From positions 1-64,000 of the forward strand of contig CALJOA010000064.1 in NCBI GenBank assembly GCA_937981585.1: DNA of 64,000 nucleotides, in the 5' to 3' direction. Below the pieces are notes generated by a model. That model saw only the letters and a program-made list of their open reading frames with translations, did no database searches and was not told the origin of the DNA. The stretch comes from an uncultured Pirellulaceae bacterium. GTDB taxonomy: Bacteria; Planctomycetota; Planctomycetia; Pirellulales; Pirellulaceae. The position numbers and the translations under genes are program-made. The stretch's first letter is position 1. Every line of letters begins with the position of its first letter. Below, piece by piece: positions 8,861 through 18,093 of the stretch.

Positions 8861-10648
8861 ATGCCAATCGTCGTACAGAAATTCGGCGGCACCAGCGTTG
8901 CCGACAGTCAGAAGATCCTTGCGGCGGCTCGTAAAGCCGTTCGTGCCCAGCAGCAGGGCAATCAAGTCGTCATGGTTGTTAGCGCGATGGGCAAGAACAC
9001 CGACACGTTGATTTCCCTAGCCAATGAAATCAATGATCGTCCGCCGGCGCGTGAAATGGACATGTTGCTTTCGACTGGCGAACAGGTAAGCGTTGCCTTG
9101 ATGGCGATGGCGATCGACTCTCTGGGCTACAAGGCAACCAGTTTGACTGGTGCTCAGATTGGAATCAAAACAGACAGCTCCCACACCAAAGCCCGAATTC
9201 AATCAATCTCAACCGATCGGATTAAGGCGTTGTTAGACGATGGCAACATTGTGATTGCCGCCGGTTTTCAAGGCATCGACAAGAACTCAAATATCACGAC
9301 GTTGGGTCGCGGCGGTAGTGACACAACCGCTGTTTCTCTGGCAGCGGTTCTGGAAGCCGATCAGTGCGAAATTTACACTGACGTTGATGGGATCTATACG
9401 ACTGATCCGAGGATTTTGCCCGAGGCATGTCTTGTGCGGCAGGTCAGCTATGACGAAATGCTTGAGCTTGCCAGTCTCGGTGCAGGCGTGATGCACAGTC
9501 GCTCGGTTGAGTTTGGAAAGAAGTTCAATGTTCCGATTCACGTGCGTTCCAGTCTCAGCGACGTTCCCGGTTCGATCATTGCCGATAACGCAGAGACATC
9601 CGGATTGGCAGTCAGTGGCGCCGCGTTAACCAAGGACGAAGCGTTGATTTGTGTCCTCGACGTTCCCGACGTTCCTGGAACGATTTTGAGAATTTTCGAG
9701 CCAATTGCCGAAAAGAAAATCACAGTTGATATGATCGTGCAAAATGTTGCCGACGATGGCACGACGACGATCAGTTTTACCGTTCCGCGCCAAGAAGCCG
9801 ACGAAGCGATCGAATCAGTCAAAGAGTCGATTGGTGAGCTGGGCGGAAAACTCGGGTTAGTCGACCGTGACGTTTCCAAAGTCTCGGTGGTGGGGCTTGG
9901 GATGGCCGAGCAAACTGGAGTCGCGAATCGCATGTTCAAGACGCTTGCCGATGCAGATGTCAACATGGAGATCATCACGACCAGTGAGATCAAGATTTCT
10001 GCTTTGGTCAAGCGTGACAAGTCATTGACGGCGCTTCGCGGCGTTCACTCCGAATTCGGTTTGGACAAGATCGTGGCGTCCGATGCGCCTCAAGTTCCAG
10101 ATCGGGACAAGAGCGCGGGCCCCTCGATGGCTGAAGTCATTCAAAGTTTGAATGATGAAATGGGTATGGAAGCATTGATAATCGATGACATTTCGCTTGA
10201 CCAAACCCAATCGCGAATCACTGTCTCCAAGATCCCCAATCGCCCTGGCGCGGCAGCCCAACTGTTTGATCGCGTCGCGGCTTCAGGCGTTTTCGTGGAC
10301 ATGATCGTCCAAAGCTATGCCAGCGGTCAGCTCGCAGACATTACATTTACGATGCCTCGCGATCAATTCGATGACGCTTTAAAAGTCGCAGAAGAAGTCT
10401 GCAAGGAGTTTCGGGCTCAACGAGTTGAATCAAAACGTTCGATCGCCAAGCTCAGTGTCTCGGGGGTCGGGCTTCGCAGCCACACCGGCGTCGCGATCGG
10501 CGTGTTCAAGGCGCTCGCCGAAGCGAAGATCAATGTCGAGGCACTCAACACAAGCGAAGTGCTTGTCAACGTTGTCGTCGATGGAAGCGAAGGCGAAAAA
10601 GGGCTCAAATGTTTGGGAGTTCAGTTTGCCAACTCGATGCGAAGCTAG
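8861..10648 (+). CDS. lysC: Aspartate kinase with four ACT-like domains
   Basis: KFGGTSVAD, GFQGID..., TLGRGGSDTTAVSLAA kinase motifs; two tandem ACT pairs in the C-terminal half. Confidence 0.95.
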   Translation: MPIVVQKFGGTSVADSQKILAAARKAVRAQQQGNQVVMVVSAMGKNTDTLISLANEINDRPPAREMDMLLSTGEQVSVALMAMAIDSLGYKATSLTGAQIGIKTDSSHTKARIQSISTDRIKALLDDGNIVIAAGFQGIDKNSNITTLGRGGSDTTAVSLAAVLEADQCEIYTDVDGIYTTDPRILPEACLVRQVSYDEMLELASLGAGVMHSRSVEFGKKFNVPIHVRSSLSDVPGSIIADNAETSGLAVSGAALTKDEALICVLDVPDVPGTILRIFEPIAEKKITVDMIVQNVADDGTTTISFTVPRQEADEAIESVKESIGELGGKLGLVDRDVSKVSVVGLGMAEQTGVANRMFKTLADADVNMEIITTSEIKISALVKRDKSLTALRGVHSEFGLDKIVASDAPQVPDRDKSAGPSMAEVIQSLNDEMGMEALIIDDISLDQTQSRITVSKIPNRPGAAAQLFDRVAASGVFVDMIVQSYASGQLADITFTMPRDQFDDALKVAEEVCKEFRAQRVESKRSIAKLSVSGVGLRSHTGVAIGVFKALAEAKINVEALNTSEVLVNVVVDGSEGEKGLKCLGVQFANSMRS

Positions 10649-10802
10649 ACACAGATTGCCAAATGTGATCGCTGCGATGATTGGACAGCAATAAGATTTG
10701 GGTAGCCCCGGTTTGTCACGCGCCTAACCGAGACTACACGGTCGCGTTATCAGCGAGCGTGAATACTCAGTAAACGCTCAGTTCCAGTCGTCAAGAACGA
10801 AT

Positions 10803-11651
10803 CTACTCTCGTTCATATAACGGTGATTTCAGTCTTGTGTATCCGACTCGCCGCAGCGAAGAACGGTTTTGCAATTCATCGGGTGCTGAATAGAGTTGTC
10901 GTGATTCGAGTGACCTTCCCAATTTGATAGTTGACCGGGTAGCTGGATTGCGGCCTGATCTGGTGCCGGAGCCAAGACCTGAGTTTGGACTTGAACTTGG
11001 AACCGAGCCACGATTTCGGACTTCTTCGTCCAGCGGTGGGTAGGGAGCGTTGCGATGCTCGGATTGATATCTGGGTGCCGCTTCCCAGATCAACCGCTTC
11101 TGCTGGTGGCCTTTCCAATCAACGAACTCCAGCAAGCCGTCTTTCTCGAGCTCGGCTCCATACTGAGCGTTGTGATACTCCTCAGATGACTTATGAACTT
11201 GGTCGAAAATCTGATTGGAATAACCAAGCCGATCTCCAAACGTGCTTTGATTCGGGCCGCTGCGGGACTCGTCGATGTGAGGCGGCACATGAAAATCGTT
11301 GTACGGGCGACGGTAATAGTACATCTGCGTTGCCTGATACGGGAAATGCAAACCCATGTTTCCCGGCGGTGTTTCCCGATGGCTCAACATCGCTGCGTTG
11401 CGCTTGACGCCTGAGACAAGGGCACCGACCTTGCCGTTGCAGCCTTGACATGGAGCCCTGGCCCCGGCGGCAACCGTGGGGCACGTTTGGCATCCACACT
11501 GCGAAACGTAGTCACTGTGTGACGTGATCAATGATGCTTGTCCAGCGAATTGGCCCTGAGCGATCGAGGGAATTCCGAATGAAATGGCCGCAAGCAAAGC
11601 GACACAAATTCGCTGAACCCAATTTTCAAGAAGAGAGTTCATTTTCATCAT
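10803..11651 (-). CDS. Hypothetical secreted protein with Cys-rich N-terminal segment (CGCQTC...CQGC)
   Basis: Signal peptide-like N-terminus; no recognised domain. Confidence 0.6.
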   Translation of the reverse strand: MMKMNSLLENWVQRICVALLAAISFGIPSIAQGQFAGQASLITSHSDYVSQCGCQTCPTVAAGARAPCQGCNGKVGALVSGVKRNAAMLSHRETPPGNMGLHFPYQATQMYYYRRPYNDFHVPPHIDESRSGPNQSTFGDRLGYSNQIFDQVHKSSEEYHNAQYGAELEKDGLLEFVDWKGHQQKRLIWEAAPRYQSEHRNAPYPPLDEEVRNRGSVPSSSPNSGLGSGTRSGRNPATRSTIKLGRSLESRQLYSAPDELQNRSSLRRVGYTRLKSPLYERE

Positions 11652-11897
11652 GTCGGATTTATCGGTAGTCTGGGCTGTTTCGTGTCGGCTAAATCACGAC
11701 ACTCGCCAGAAACTCAAAACGCGGTTTTTTGTTTGTTAGCCGTGGTGATCTGCAGAATTTATTCGGGCTCTTGTCCCGCCTGATTGCTAGCAATGAATCA
11801 CTTTCAGCCATAACGTTGCGATAATCACTCTCAGTGATGAGTTCGTTTGGATGAGTTCTTTAATAGCGAGTAAAAAATTAGGGGATCTGGTCTAGCG

Positions 11898-13766
11898 GTG
11901 AAGCGGACATTTCGGCAGACTCCGCCTCCTCATCGACCCTCTACTCCACACGGTGTTGCTTTGGTCAGGCGCTCTTTAATTCAGTTTCATCTCAATATTA
12001 GTACCAACAATTTGTGGGGGAGTCTCGGTTTGCGCTTTGCCGTTTTGATTCTTTTGATTTTCGCGTCTGAGATCTCGGAAAATCATTTGGCATGCGCACA
12101 GAACAGTCAACCGCCTCCACGCCCTACAACGCAAATTAGCTCGCGCCCAGCGTCTTCTGCAAAACGACTGGTTGGCCAACCTGCCAAGCCGCATGCGGCA
12201 ACGAAGGAATTGGCTTTGATTCGGGAAATCATCGAGCCCGAAATTTTGATGAACATCGAGCCGACCCAATCCAAAATTATTCGTACCAACTATCCGATCG
12301 TTCGATCTGCAATCAGTGATCCTGGAGTCGTGGACATTCAAACATTCGGCTCCAACGAATTTGAAATCATCGGCAAGGGGATCGGCGAAACGTCATTGAC
12401 GTTTTGGTATGAGCTTCCCAACGGTCAAATCGACTACCTGCGATATCTCGTAGAAGTCAACGACGAAGGCCAAAAGCAGAAGAGAAAAGAGCGGCGATAC
12501 TTGAAACTGCAATCTCGAATCAACGAGATGTTTCCCAACAGCCAGGTCTTCCTGGTCCCGATCGAAGACAAAGTGATCGTTCGCGGGCAGGCTCGTGATT
12601 CCAAAGAAGCTGCGGATATTATGCAGATGCTTGGACAGTTCGCGGGCGGTGGTCGAGGTGGTGCTGGCGGTGGAGGTGGTGGGCAATACCTGTACGGTGG
12701 CACGCGAAACGGTGGAAATCAATATTGGCTTAACGACATCCAATCGACTCGCGCAGACGGACGCGACAGGCAAAACGGAAATTTCGAAGACGATGACTAC
12801 GAGGACATAAACCCACAGGACTTCATCAATCTTCTCGAAGTACCTGGTGTTCAACAAGTGATGTTGAAAGTCAGGATCGCAGAACTAGTGCGCAACTCAA
12901 ACCGATCCGTTGGCGCCGACATTTCGACTTTGTTCGACTCGGGATCATTTAGTCACCTGCTCTCAGGAGGAGGCGGTAATGTTTCGGCGATACTCAGTGA
13001 CGGAGACGTGCAGTTCTTTCTGACTGCTGTGGGAACCCATGGATATGGCAAGATCCTTGCTGAGCCAACTTTGATTACGATCAGCGGTAAGTCTGCACGG
13101 TTTCAAGCAGGCGGCGAGTTTGCAGTTCCAACAACCGTTGGAGTCGGTGGCGTTGGCGGGATTGCGACGACGTTCCGTGGTTTTGGAACCGAGTTGGAAT
13201 TCACGCCTGTCGTGGTCGACAAAGACTTGATTCGGTTGCAGGTTTCGCCATCATTCAGCACGCTTAACAATGACGCTTCGGTTGCCGGGATACCCGGACT
13301 TAACCGCCGCTCGGTCGATACAACGGTCGACTTGCGAGAAGGCCAATGGCTCGCCGTGGCAGGTTTGATTCAAGACGAACAGGGCGGACAGAAAACGCGA
13401 ACGCCTTACATCGGCGATCTTCCATTCATCGGCGGCTTGTTTTCACATCGGGACACGTCGAGATTCGAAACCGAACTGATTGTCCTTGTCAGCCCAGAGT
13501 TAATCCACCCCATGGAGAGAGAACAGGTCCCGCTATTGTTACCGGGCATGGAAGTCACCGATCCCACCGATGACGATTTTTTCCTCCGACGCCAAACGGA
13601 AGGCTACCGCGGTTTCGATCATCGCAGCACATTGTGGACTGAGATGCAGTCGCACAATCGAGGAATCATCGAATCGCAATTCCTTGATGAGGTCACTTCA
13701 GGAACAAGACGTCAAATGCAAGTCCAGCGGTCCTACATTTCCGGACCATGCGGTTTTTCGGACTAA
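11898..13766 (+). CDS. cpaC: Type II/III-type secretin of a Tad pilus (RcpA/CpaC-like)
   Basis: BON/N1-like region and secretin core (VQQVMLKVRIAELVRNSNRSVGADI..., GGEFAVPTTVG, RLQVSPSFS, RSVDTTVDLREGQWLAVAGL, TELIVLVSPELIHPM). Confidence 0.88.
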   Translation: MKRTFRQTPPPHRPSTPHGVALVRRSLIQFHLNISTNNLWGSLGLRFAVLILLIFASEISENHLACAQNSQPPPRPTTQISSRPASSAKRLVGQPAKPHAATKELALIREIIEPEILMNIEPTQSKIIRTNYPIVRSAISDPGVVDIQTFGSNEFEIIGKGIGETSLTFWYELPNGQIDYLRYLVEVNDEGQKQKRKERRYLKLQSRINEMFPNSQVFLVPIEDKVIVRGQARDSKEAADIMQMLGQFAGGGRGGAGGGGGGQYLYGGTRNGGNQYWLNDIQSTRADGRDRQNGNFEDDDYEDINPQDFINLLEVPGVQQVMLKVRIAELVRNSNRSVGADISTLFDSGSFSHLLSGGGGNVSAILSDGDVQFFLTAVGTHGYGKILAEPTLITISGKSARFQAGGEFAVPTTVGVGGVGGIATTFRGFGTELEFTPVVVDKDLIRLQVSPSFSTLNNDASVAGIPGLNRRSVDTTVDLREGQWLAVAGLIQDEQGGQKTRTPYIGDLPFIGGLFSHRDTSRFETELIVLVSPELIHPMEREQVPLLLPGMEVTDPTDDDFFLRRQTEGYRGFDHRSTLWTEMQSHNRGIIESQFLDEVTSGTRRQMQVQRSYISGPCGFSD

Positions 13767-13772
13767 CAGAAA

Positions 13773-14516
13773 ATGAATTCAACAATATCTATGACACTAA
13801 GCTCGGGTTACGCAGCATTAAGGTTGAGCGTTGTCTCAATCTGTTTCGCCGCGCTAGCGGTGGGTTGTCGAGTCCAGCCGCCTGGCGGAACGCCAATCCA
13901 ACCGGGCTTGCTGGGCAGTGTTGTTGATGAAGCCAATCGGACGCAGGAAGAAAACGCTGAAGCCGCAAAGTTCATCGTTTACATGCACGAGTTTGAACCT
14001 AACACACCCAATCATGCCCATCTGCTCAATGGCCAGTCTACGATTGTTGGCGAGTTCGAATATCAAACCCAAGACAGAGTTCAAGGGTTTCGCTTGACTC
14101 CTCACGGACAAGACCACGTGCGTCAAATTGCCAGACATTTGATTTCAACTCAACCTCAACAACCCAATCAGAGTTACCTTCCTCATCGCTATGTCGTTAT
14201 CGAACGAAGTGATACCAGCAAGCATTGGAGCACGGTCCACCGGTTTCCGGTCCATTTCAATGACGAGCTTGACGCCGCACGGCGGCAGGTTGTTGTTAAC
14301 GCTTTGACGATGTTAGGTGTTGTTAACGCTTCTCAGATTGTGGTCGTTGCTCCCGCGTTTCCTGAAGGTCTCAACTCAGGAGAAGCCAGCCAAGCATACG
14401 GTCGGGCGTTTAATTACGGCGGCGGTGGACAAAACGGCGGAGGGAACTTTGGTGGCGGATTTGGCGGTGGAGGAGGATTTGGTGGCGGTGGATTTGGTGG
14501 AGGTTTTGGTAATTGA
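13773..14516 (+). CDS. Lipoprotein, possible CpaD-like pilus component, Gly-rich C-terminus
   Basis: Lipobox-like LAVGC; position between secretin and TadD; FRLTPHGQDHVRQIARHL and VVNALTMLGV segments; GGGFGGGG tail. Confidence 0.55.
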   Translation: MNSTISMTLSSGYAALRLSVVSICFAALAVGCRVQPPGGTPIQPGLLGSVVDEANRTQEENAEAAKFIVYMHEFEPNTPNHAHLLNGQSTIVGEFEYQTQDRVQGFRLTPHGQDHVRQIARHLISTQPQQPNQSYLPHRYVVIERSDTSKHWSTVHRFPVHFNDELDAARRQVVVNALTMLGVVNASQIVVVAPAFPEGLNSGEASQAYGRAFNYGGGGQNGGGNFGGGFGGGGGFGGGGFGGGFGN

Positions 14517-14553
14517 CGTTCTTCGCATCTCTGACTTTACCAATTAGAAGACA

Positions 14554-15630
14554 ATGAATACCCGAATTGCAAAACTAGCTTTAGCAACAATTGCCCTGGT
14601 GGCGTTTGTGTCGGGTTGCGCTTCGGTCTCACATCCACTTGCTGGCAGGAAGGCGCTTCCTGTTAAACCCGATTCAAACTCGCTTGAAATTCAGTTTGGG
14701 ATGGCCAGACTGCTTGAAAGAAACGGAAAGCTCGAAGACGCACGAAACGCCTACTTGAATATTCTTGCCAATGGTCCGCACACTCCATCGCTTCACCGAC
14801 TGGGCGTGACTGCCGTTCGGCAAAATCGTCTCGACGCTGGTTTGCAGCATATGTCCAAAGCAATCGCCGCCGGAGCTCCGACGGCTGAGCTTTTAGGAGA
14901 CTACGGGTACGCTCAGCTTTTGGCTGGCGAATTGGAAGAAGCAGAAACAACGCTTAAAAAAGCAGTCACACTTGACCCCAGCCAAAAAAGAAACGTCAAC
15001 AATTTGGCGATCGTAGTTGGAAAGCAGAATCGGCTCAACGAATCGTTTCAACTGTTTCGCCAAGCCAATCCTGAAGCCGAGGCGATTGCCAACCTAGCGT
15101 TCATCCAAGCCCAATCGGAAGACCTTTCAAGGGCGAGGTTGAACTACAACCGTGCTCTGGATCTCGACCCCCAGCTTAAAATCGCGGCCATCGGTCTGAT
15201 GGAAGTCCACAAGCACATCCAAACCGGCGAGGCGGACTTAAATCAATCGATAGAAACAGGCACCCAATCCGCCTTGCCCCAACAAAGAATCGCTCAGGCC
15301 CCACGGACAAAAGCCAAACGGGTTCAATTGGCCAATCGAATTACTGGGTCCAGCCACTACGAAAGTCATGACCGAGTTCTCGCCAAAATGAAACGTCCGA
15401 TCCAACTACCCGATCGAGATCCTGCCAAACCTAAACCGCAGACAGTAAATCAAAGCATGGCGTCCACCAATGGACGGCGTGGGATTTTCCAGCCTCGCCC
15501 ATTGAGCCCGCCTAACGCGATTCAAACCGTCGCGCAGGTTTCTTACCAAGAACCGATCCAAGAAGATTCGGTCTCAGAGATGCCAGTCAACAGCCAAGAG
15601 ATAATCAATCACCCGCCACCGGGCAGCTAA
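14554..15630 (+). CDS. tadD: TadD-like TPR lipoprotein
   Basis: Lipobox FVSGCASV; TPR repeats; Tad locus context. Confidence 0.75.
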   Translation: MNTRIAKLALATIALVAFVSGCASVSHPLAGRKALPVKPDSNSLEIQFGMARLLERNGKLEDARNAYLNILANGPHTPSLHRLGVTAVRQNRLDAGLQHMSKAIAAGAPTAELLGDYGYAQLLAGELEEAETTLKKAVTLDPSQKRNVNNLAIVVGKQNRLNESFQLFRQANPEAEAIANLAFIQAQSEDLSRARLNYNRALDLDPQLKIAAIGLMEVHKHIQTGEADLNQSIETGTQSALPQQRIAQAPRTKAKRVQLANRITGSSHYESHDRVLAKMKRPIQLPDRDPAKPKPQTVNQSMASTNGRRGIFQPRPLSPPNAIQTVAQVSYQEPIQEDSVSEMPVNSQEIINHPPPGS

Positions 15631-15702
15631 CAGGCGGTTCGGCGGTTTACGCTAACCACCACTATTAACGTGGCTATCGCCCGCGTGACAAGCGAACAAT
15701 CG

Positions 15703-15978
15703 CTAGTCAACCAGGCCCTGTAAATCGGCGGCTTGGAAGCTTTGGACCTCGGCCTGAATCACTTCAGATTTAGGCGCTACAGGCGTTTCCATCTTGGTGG
15801 TCTGCTTGATCCGATCCCCCAGCTGTTGAAACTCGCTTTCGACGCTTGATCGGAAAGTGCTTAGTGCAGCCAAAAGTCCCGCCACAACCACGGAGGAAAT
15901 GAGCAGAAGTTCGGTCGTGATAATACCACCGTTACAATCGTTCCAGAGCAATTTTGGCATGTTGATTCCTTTGATCAA
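15703..15978 (-). CDS. Small Flp-pilin-like protein, divergent, on the opposite strand
   Basis: LWNDCNGGIITTELLLISSVVVAGLLAAL: prepilin-like signal with hydrophobic helix, aligns with the neighbouring pilins. Confidence 0.6.
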   Translation of the reverse strand: MIKGINMPKLLWNDCNGGIITTELLLISSVVVAGLLAALSTFRSSVESEFQQLGDRIKQTTKMETPVAPKSEVIQAEVQSFQAADLQGLVD

Positions 15979-16151
15979 GAAAAGTTTGAAAGTAGGAATT
16001 CATGGTGGTTGGAAACCAGTTTTTGTCAATCGGGAAAAAATTTACAGAATTTGAATTTATTCACATCATGCGGGTTAAGGAAACCTACTGTTGCGTAACA
16101 AGTGAACATTTTGTTCGTTACTCTTCAATCACGTTTCTTTTGGATTTCAAA

Positions 16152-16484
16152 ATGAAAAACCCTGCCCAAACACTTTGGAATGATGAAGCTGGTTTCATCG
16201 TTTCTATTGAGTTGATCTTGATCGCTACAATCGCCATTATCGGTTTGATTACCGGAATGACAGCCGTCCGTGACGCTGTTGTTTCTGAGTTGTCAGACGT
16301 TGCTGGTGCTGTTCAAGATCTTAACCAGTGCTACTCATTCAATGGCGTTGTTGGTCACTCTGCAAGCACATGTGGAAGTGATTTCATTGATGCTACTGAT
16401 CACTGCGATGACGCAGATGACATCGCTGGACAAGCCGACAACTGCATTACTTTTGACGGTGCTCCAGAGCAAGAAGGCAGCTAA
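16152..16484 (+). CDS. Flp-type pilin-like protein (paralog 1)
   Basis: LWNDEAGFIVSIELILIATIAIIGLITG + YSFNGVVGHS + NCITFDGAPEQE; ATG 16152 preferred over ORF start 16002. Confidence 0.75.
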   Translation: MKNPAQTLWNDEAGFIVSIELILIATIAIIGLITGMTAVRDAVVSELSDVAGAVQDLNQCYSFNGVVGHSASTCGSDFIDATDHCDDADDIAGQADNCITFDGAPEQEGS

Positions 16485-16516
16485 GCTGACTTTGGTATAG
16501 TTGGAATTCAACTGGA

Positions 16517-16549
16517 AAAGGCTGGCCTCATTTGAGGTCAGCCTTTTTT
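16517..16549 (+). terminator. Rho-independent terminator after pilin paralog 1
   Basis: AAAAGGCTGGCCTCA-TTT-GAGGTCAGCCTTTTTT hairpin with T-run. Confidence 0.85.
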
Positions 16550-16883
16550 GCGCGCGTTTTCAGAGGCAAAAAGCCCTGATAGATGTGACCTCGTAGCCTC
16601 CGTGGGTTGATCAAAGGGGAGGCATTTCGGAGTTTGCGAGGTGAGACTTGAGAAGAAATTCTGAGTCGGTTTCAATCCAGCCAGTTATTACATTCTCTTT
16701 CCAAACTGGACCAAAAGGGTACTCATCTGCGAAATTTTCACTAGAGCCAAAAACGGCGCGTTATGGTTTCGAGCTTTTCTAATGGGGCCTTCAGTTGTCC
16801 CATCATGTAACTCACACTTGCGACTACGGATTCTTCGCAACAGTGCAACGGATGCACTGGCAATAAATTAAGGATATAAAATC

Positions 16884-17210
16884 ATGGAAGTCATCAAGTC
16901 AATTTGGATCGACGAAGCCGGATTCATTGTCTCAATCGAGTTGATTCTCATCGCAACCATCATGGTCATTGGGTTGATCACTGGATTTACCGCCGTTCGT
17001 GACGCGGTCGTCGCGGAACTGTCGGATGTCGGAGGCGCAATTCAAGACCTGAACCAGTCTTACTCTTTCAACGGAGTAACAGGGCACTCCGGGTTTACTC
17101 AGGGAAGTAGCTACCTCGACGCACGCGATTTTTGTGATGTTGCTGAGGATCCTATCAACCAAGCAGACAACTGCATTGTCTTCACGCGGCGCCCAGCGAA
17201 CGAACGCTAG
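16884..17210 (+). CDS. Flp-type pilin-like protein (paralog 2)
   Basis: DEAGFIVSIELILIATIMVIGLITGF; SYSFNGVTGHSGFTQGSSYLDARDFCD; NCIVFTRRPANER. Confidence 0.75.
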   Translation: MEVIKSIWIDEAGFIVSIELILIATIMVIGLITGFTAVRDAVVAELSDVGGAIQDLNQSYSFNGVTGHSGFTQGSSYLDARDFCDVAEDPINQADNCIVFTRRPANER

Positions 17211-17337
17211 TCACGTGGAGCAATGGGCCGTTTATCACAAGAGACTTATCAATTGATAGCCTTACCAGACCACTTCTCTTGGGCTGGACAATTTTTTCAC
17301 TTTTAAGCCCCCAAACTCTGCATACAAGGATATAGCC

Positions 17338-17664
17338 ATGCAAGTATCAGTTTTACTTTGGCAGGACGATTCGGGATTCATCGTTTCAATCGAGCTTATT
17401 TTGATAGCGACGATCATGGTTATCGGCTTGATTACCGGCTTCACTGCCGTGCGAGATGCAGTGGTTAGTGAGTTGTCTGACGTCGGTGGAGCCATCCAGG
17501 ATCTGACTCAGTCATACTCGTTCAACGGAGTAACCGGTCACTCGGGGTTCACCCAAGGCAGTAGCTACCTCGACGCACGGGATTTTTGTGACGCTTTCGA
17601 GGACCCAATCAGCCAAGCCGACAATTGCATCCTGTTCAATCGGGCTCCAGCGAACGAGCGATAG
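17338..17664 (+). CDS. Flp-type pilin-like protein (paralog 3)
   Basis: Near-identical protein to paralog 2, with shared upstream AAGGATATA. Confidence 0.75.
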   Translation: MQVSVLLWQDDSGFIVSIELILIATIMVIGLITGFTAVRDAVVSELSDVGGAIQDLTQSYSFNGVTGHSGFTQGSSYLDARDFCDAFEDPISQADNCILFNRAPANER

Positions 17665-17687
17665 TACTGCGTCACACCTGAATTCTG

Positions 17688-17771
17688 GGGTTAGCCGTTT
17701 TGGCATTTTGGCGATAGCCACGGTTGAGTCCCGAACCGTGGCTATCGCCAAAACGGCTGATTTTTTAACCC
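17688..17771. repeat. Long palindromic element (AGCCGTTTTGGC...AACCGTGGCTATCGCCAAAACGGCT), terminator-like
   Basis: Perfect complementarity of CCGTGGCTATCGCCAAAA arms with a short loop; left arm contains an internal TTTTGGCA/TTTTGGCG duplication; followed by a T-run. Confidence 0.9.
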
Positions 17772-18093
17772 TCACTTTTAGTTCTAACAAAGCGCCAGTC
17801 TTCAGCCAGCACTCGCGAACGACTCGCTCCTACTATGCGGCGAATTCAACAAATACGGCTCCAACTGGCACCGTTTGAAGCAGCTCATCTGAATAACCGA
17901 GTGCTTCGGGTTGGGGCGGTTACGGTGAGCCTGTTCATTGGAAGTTCGTCAACTCCATAAGAGAATCAGGACGTCCGAGTCTAACTATAGGTTCCACCGT
18001 TGCTTGAGGTAGAAAGCTTCCAACTTCCTCAGTTGGAACATTTGCTTTTAAAGGGGCAATGGCACCATCTCATCTGAGCTCGGGCTTTTTCCA

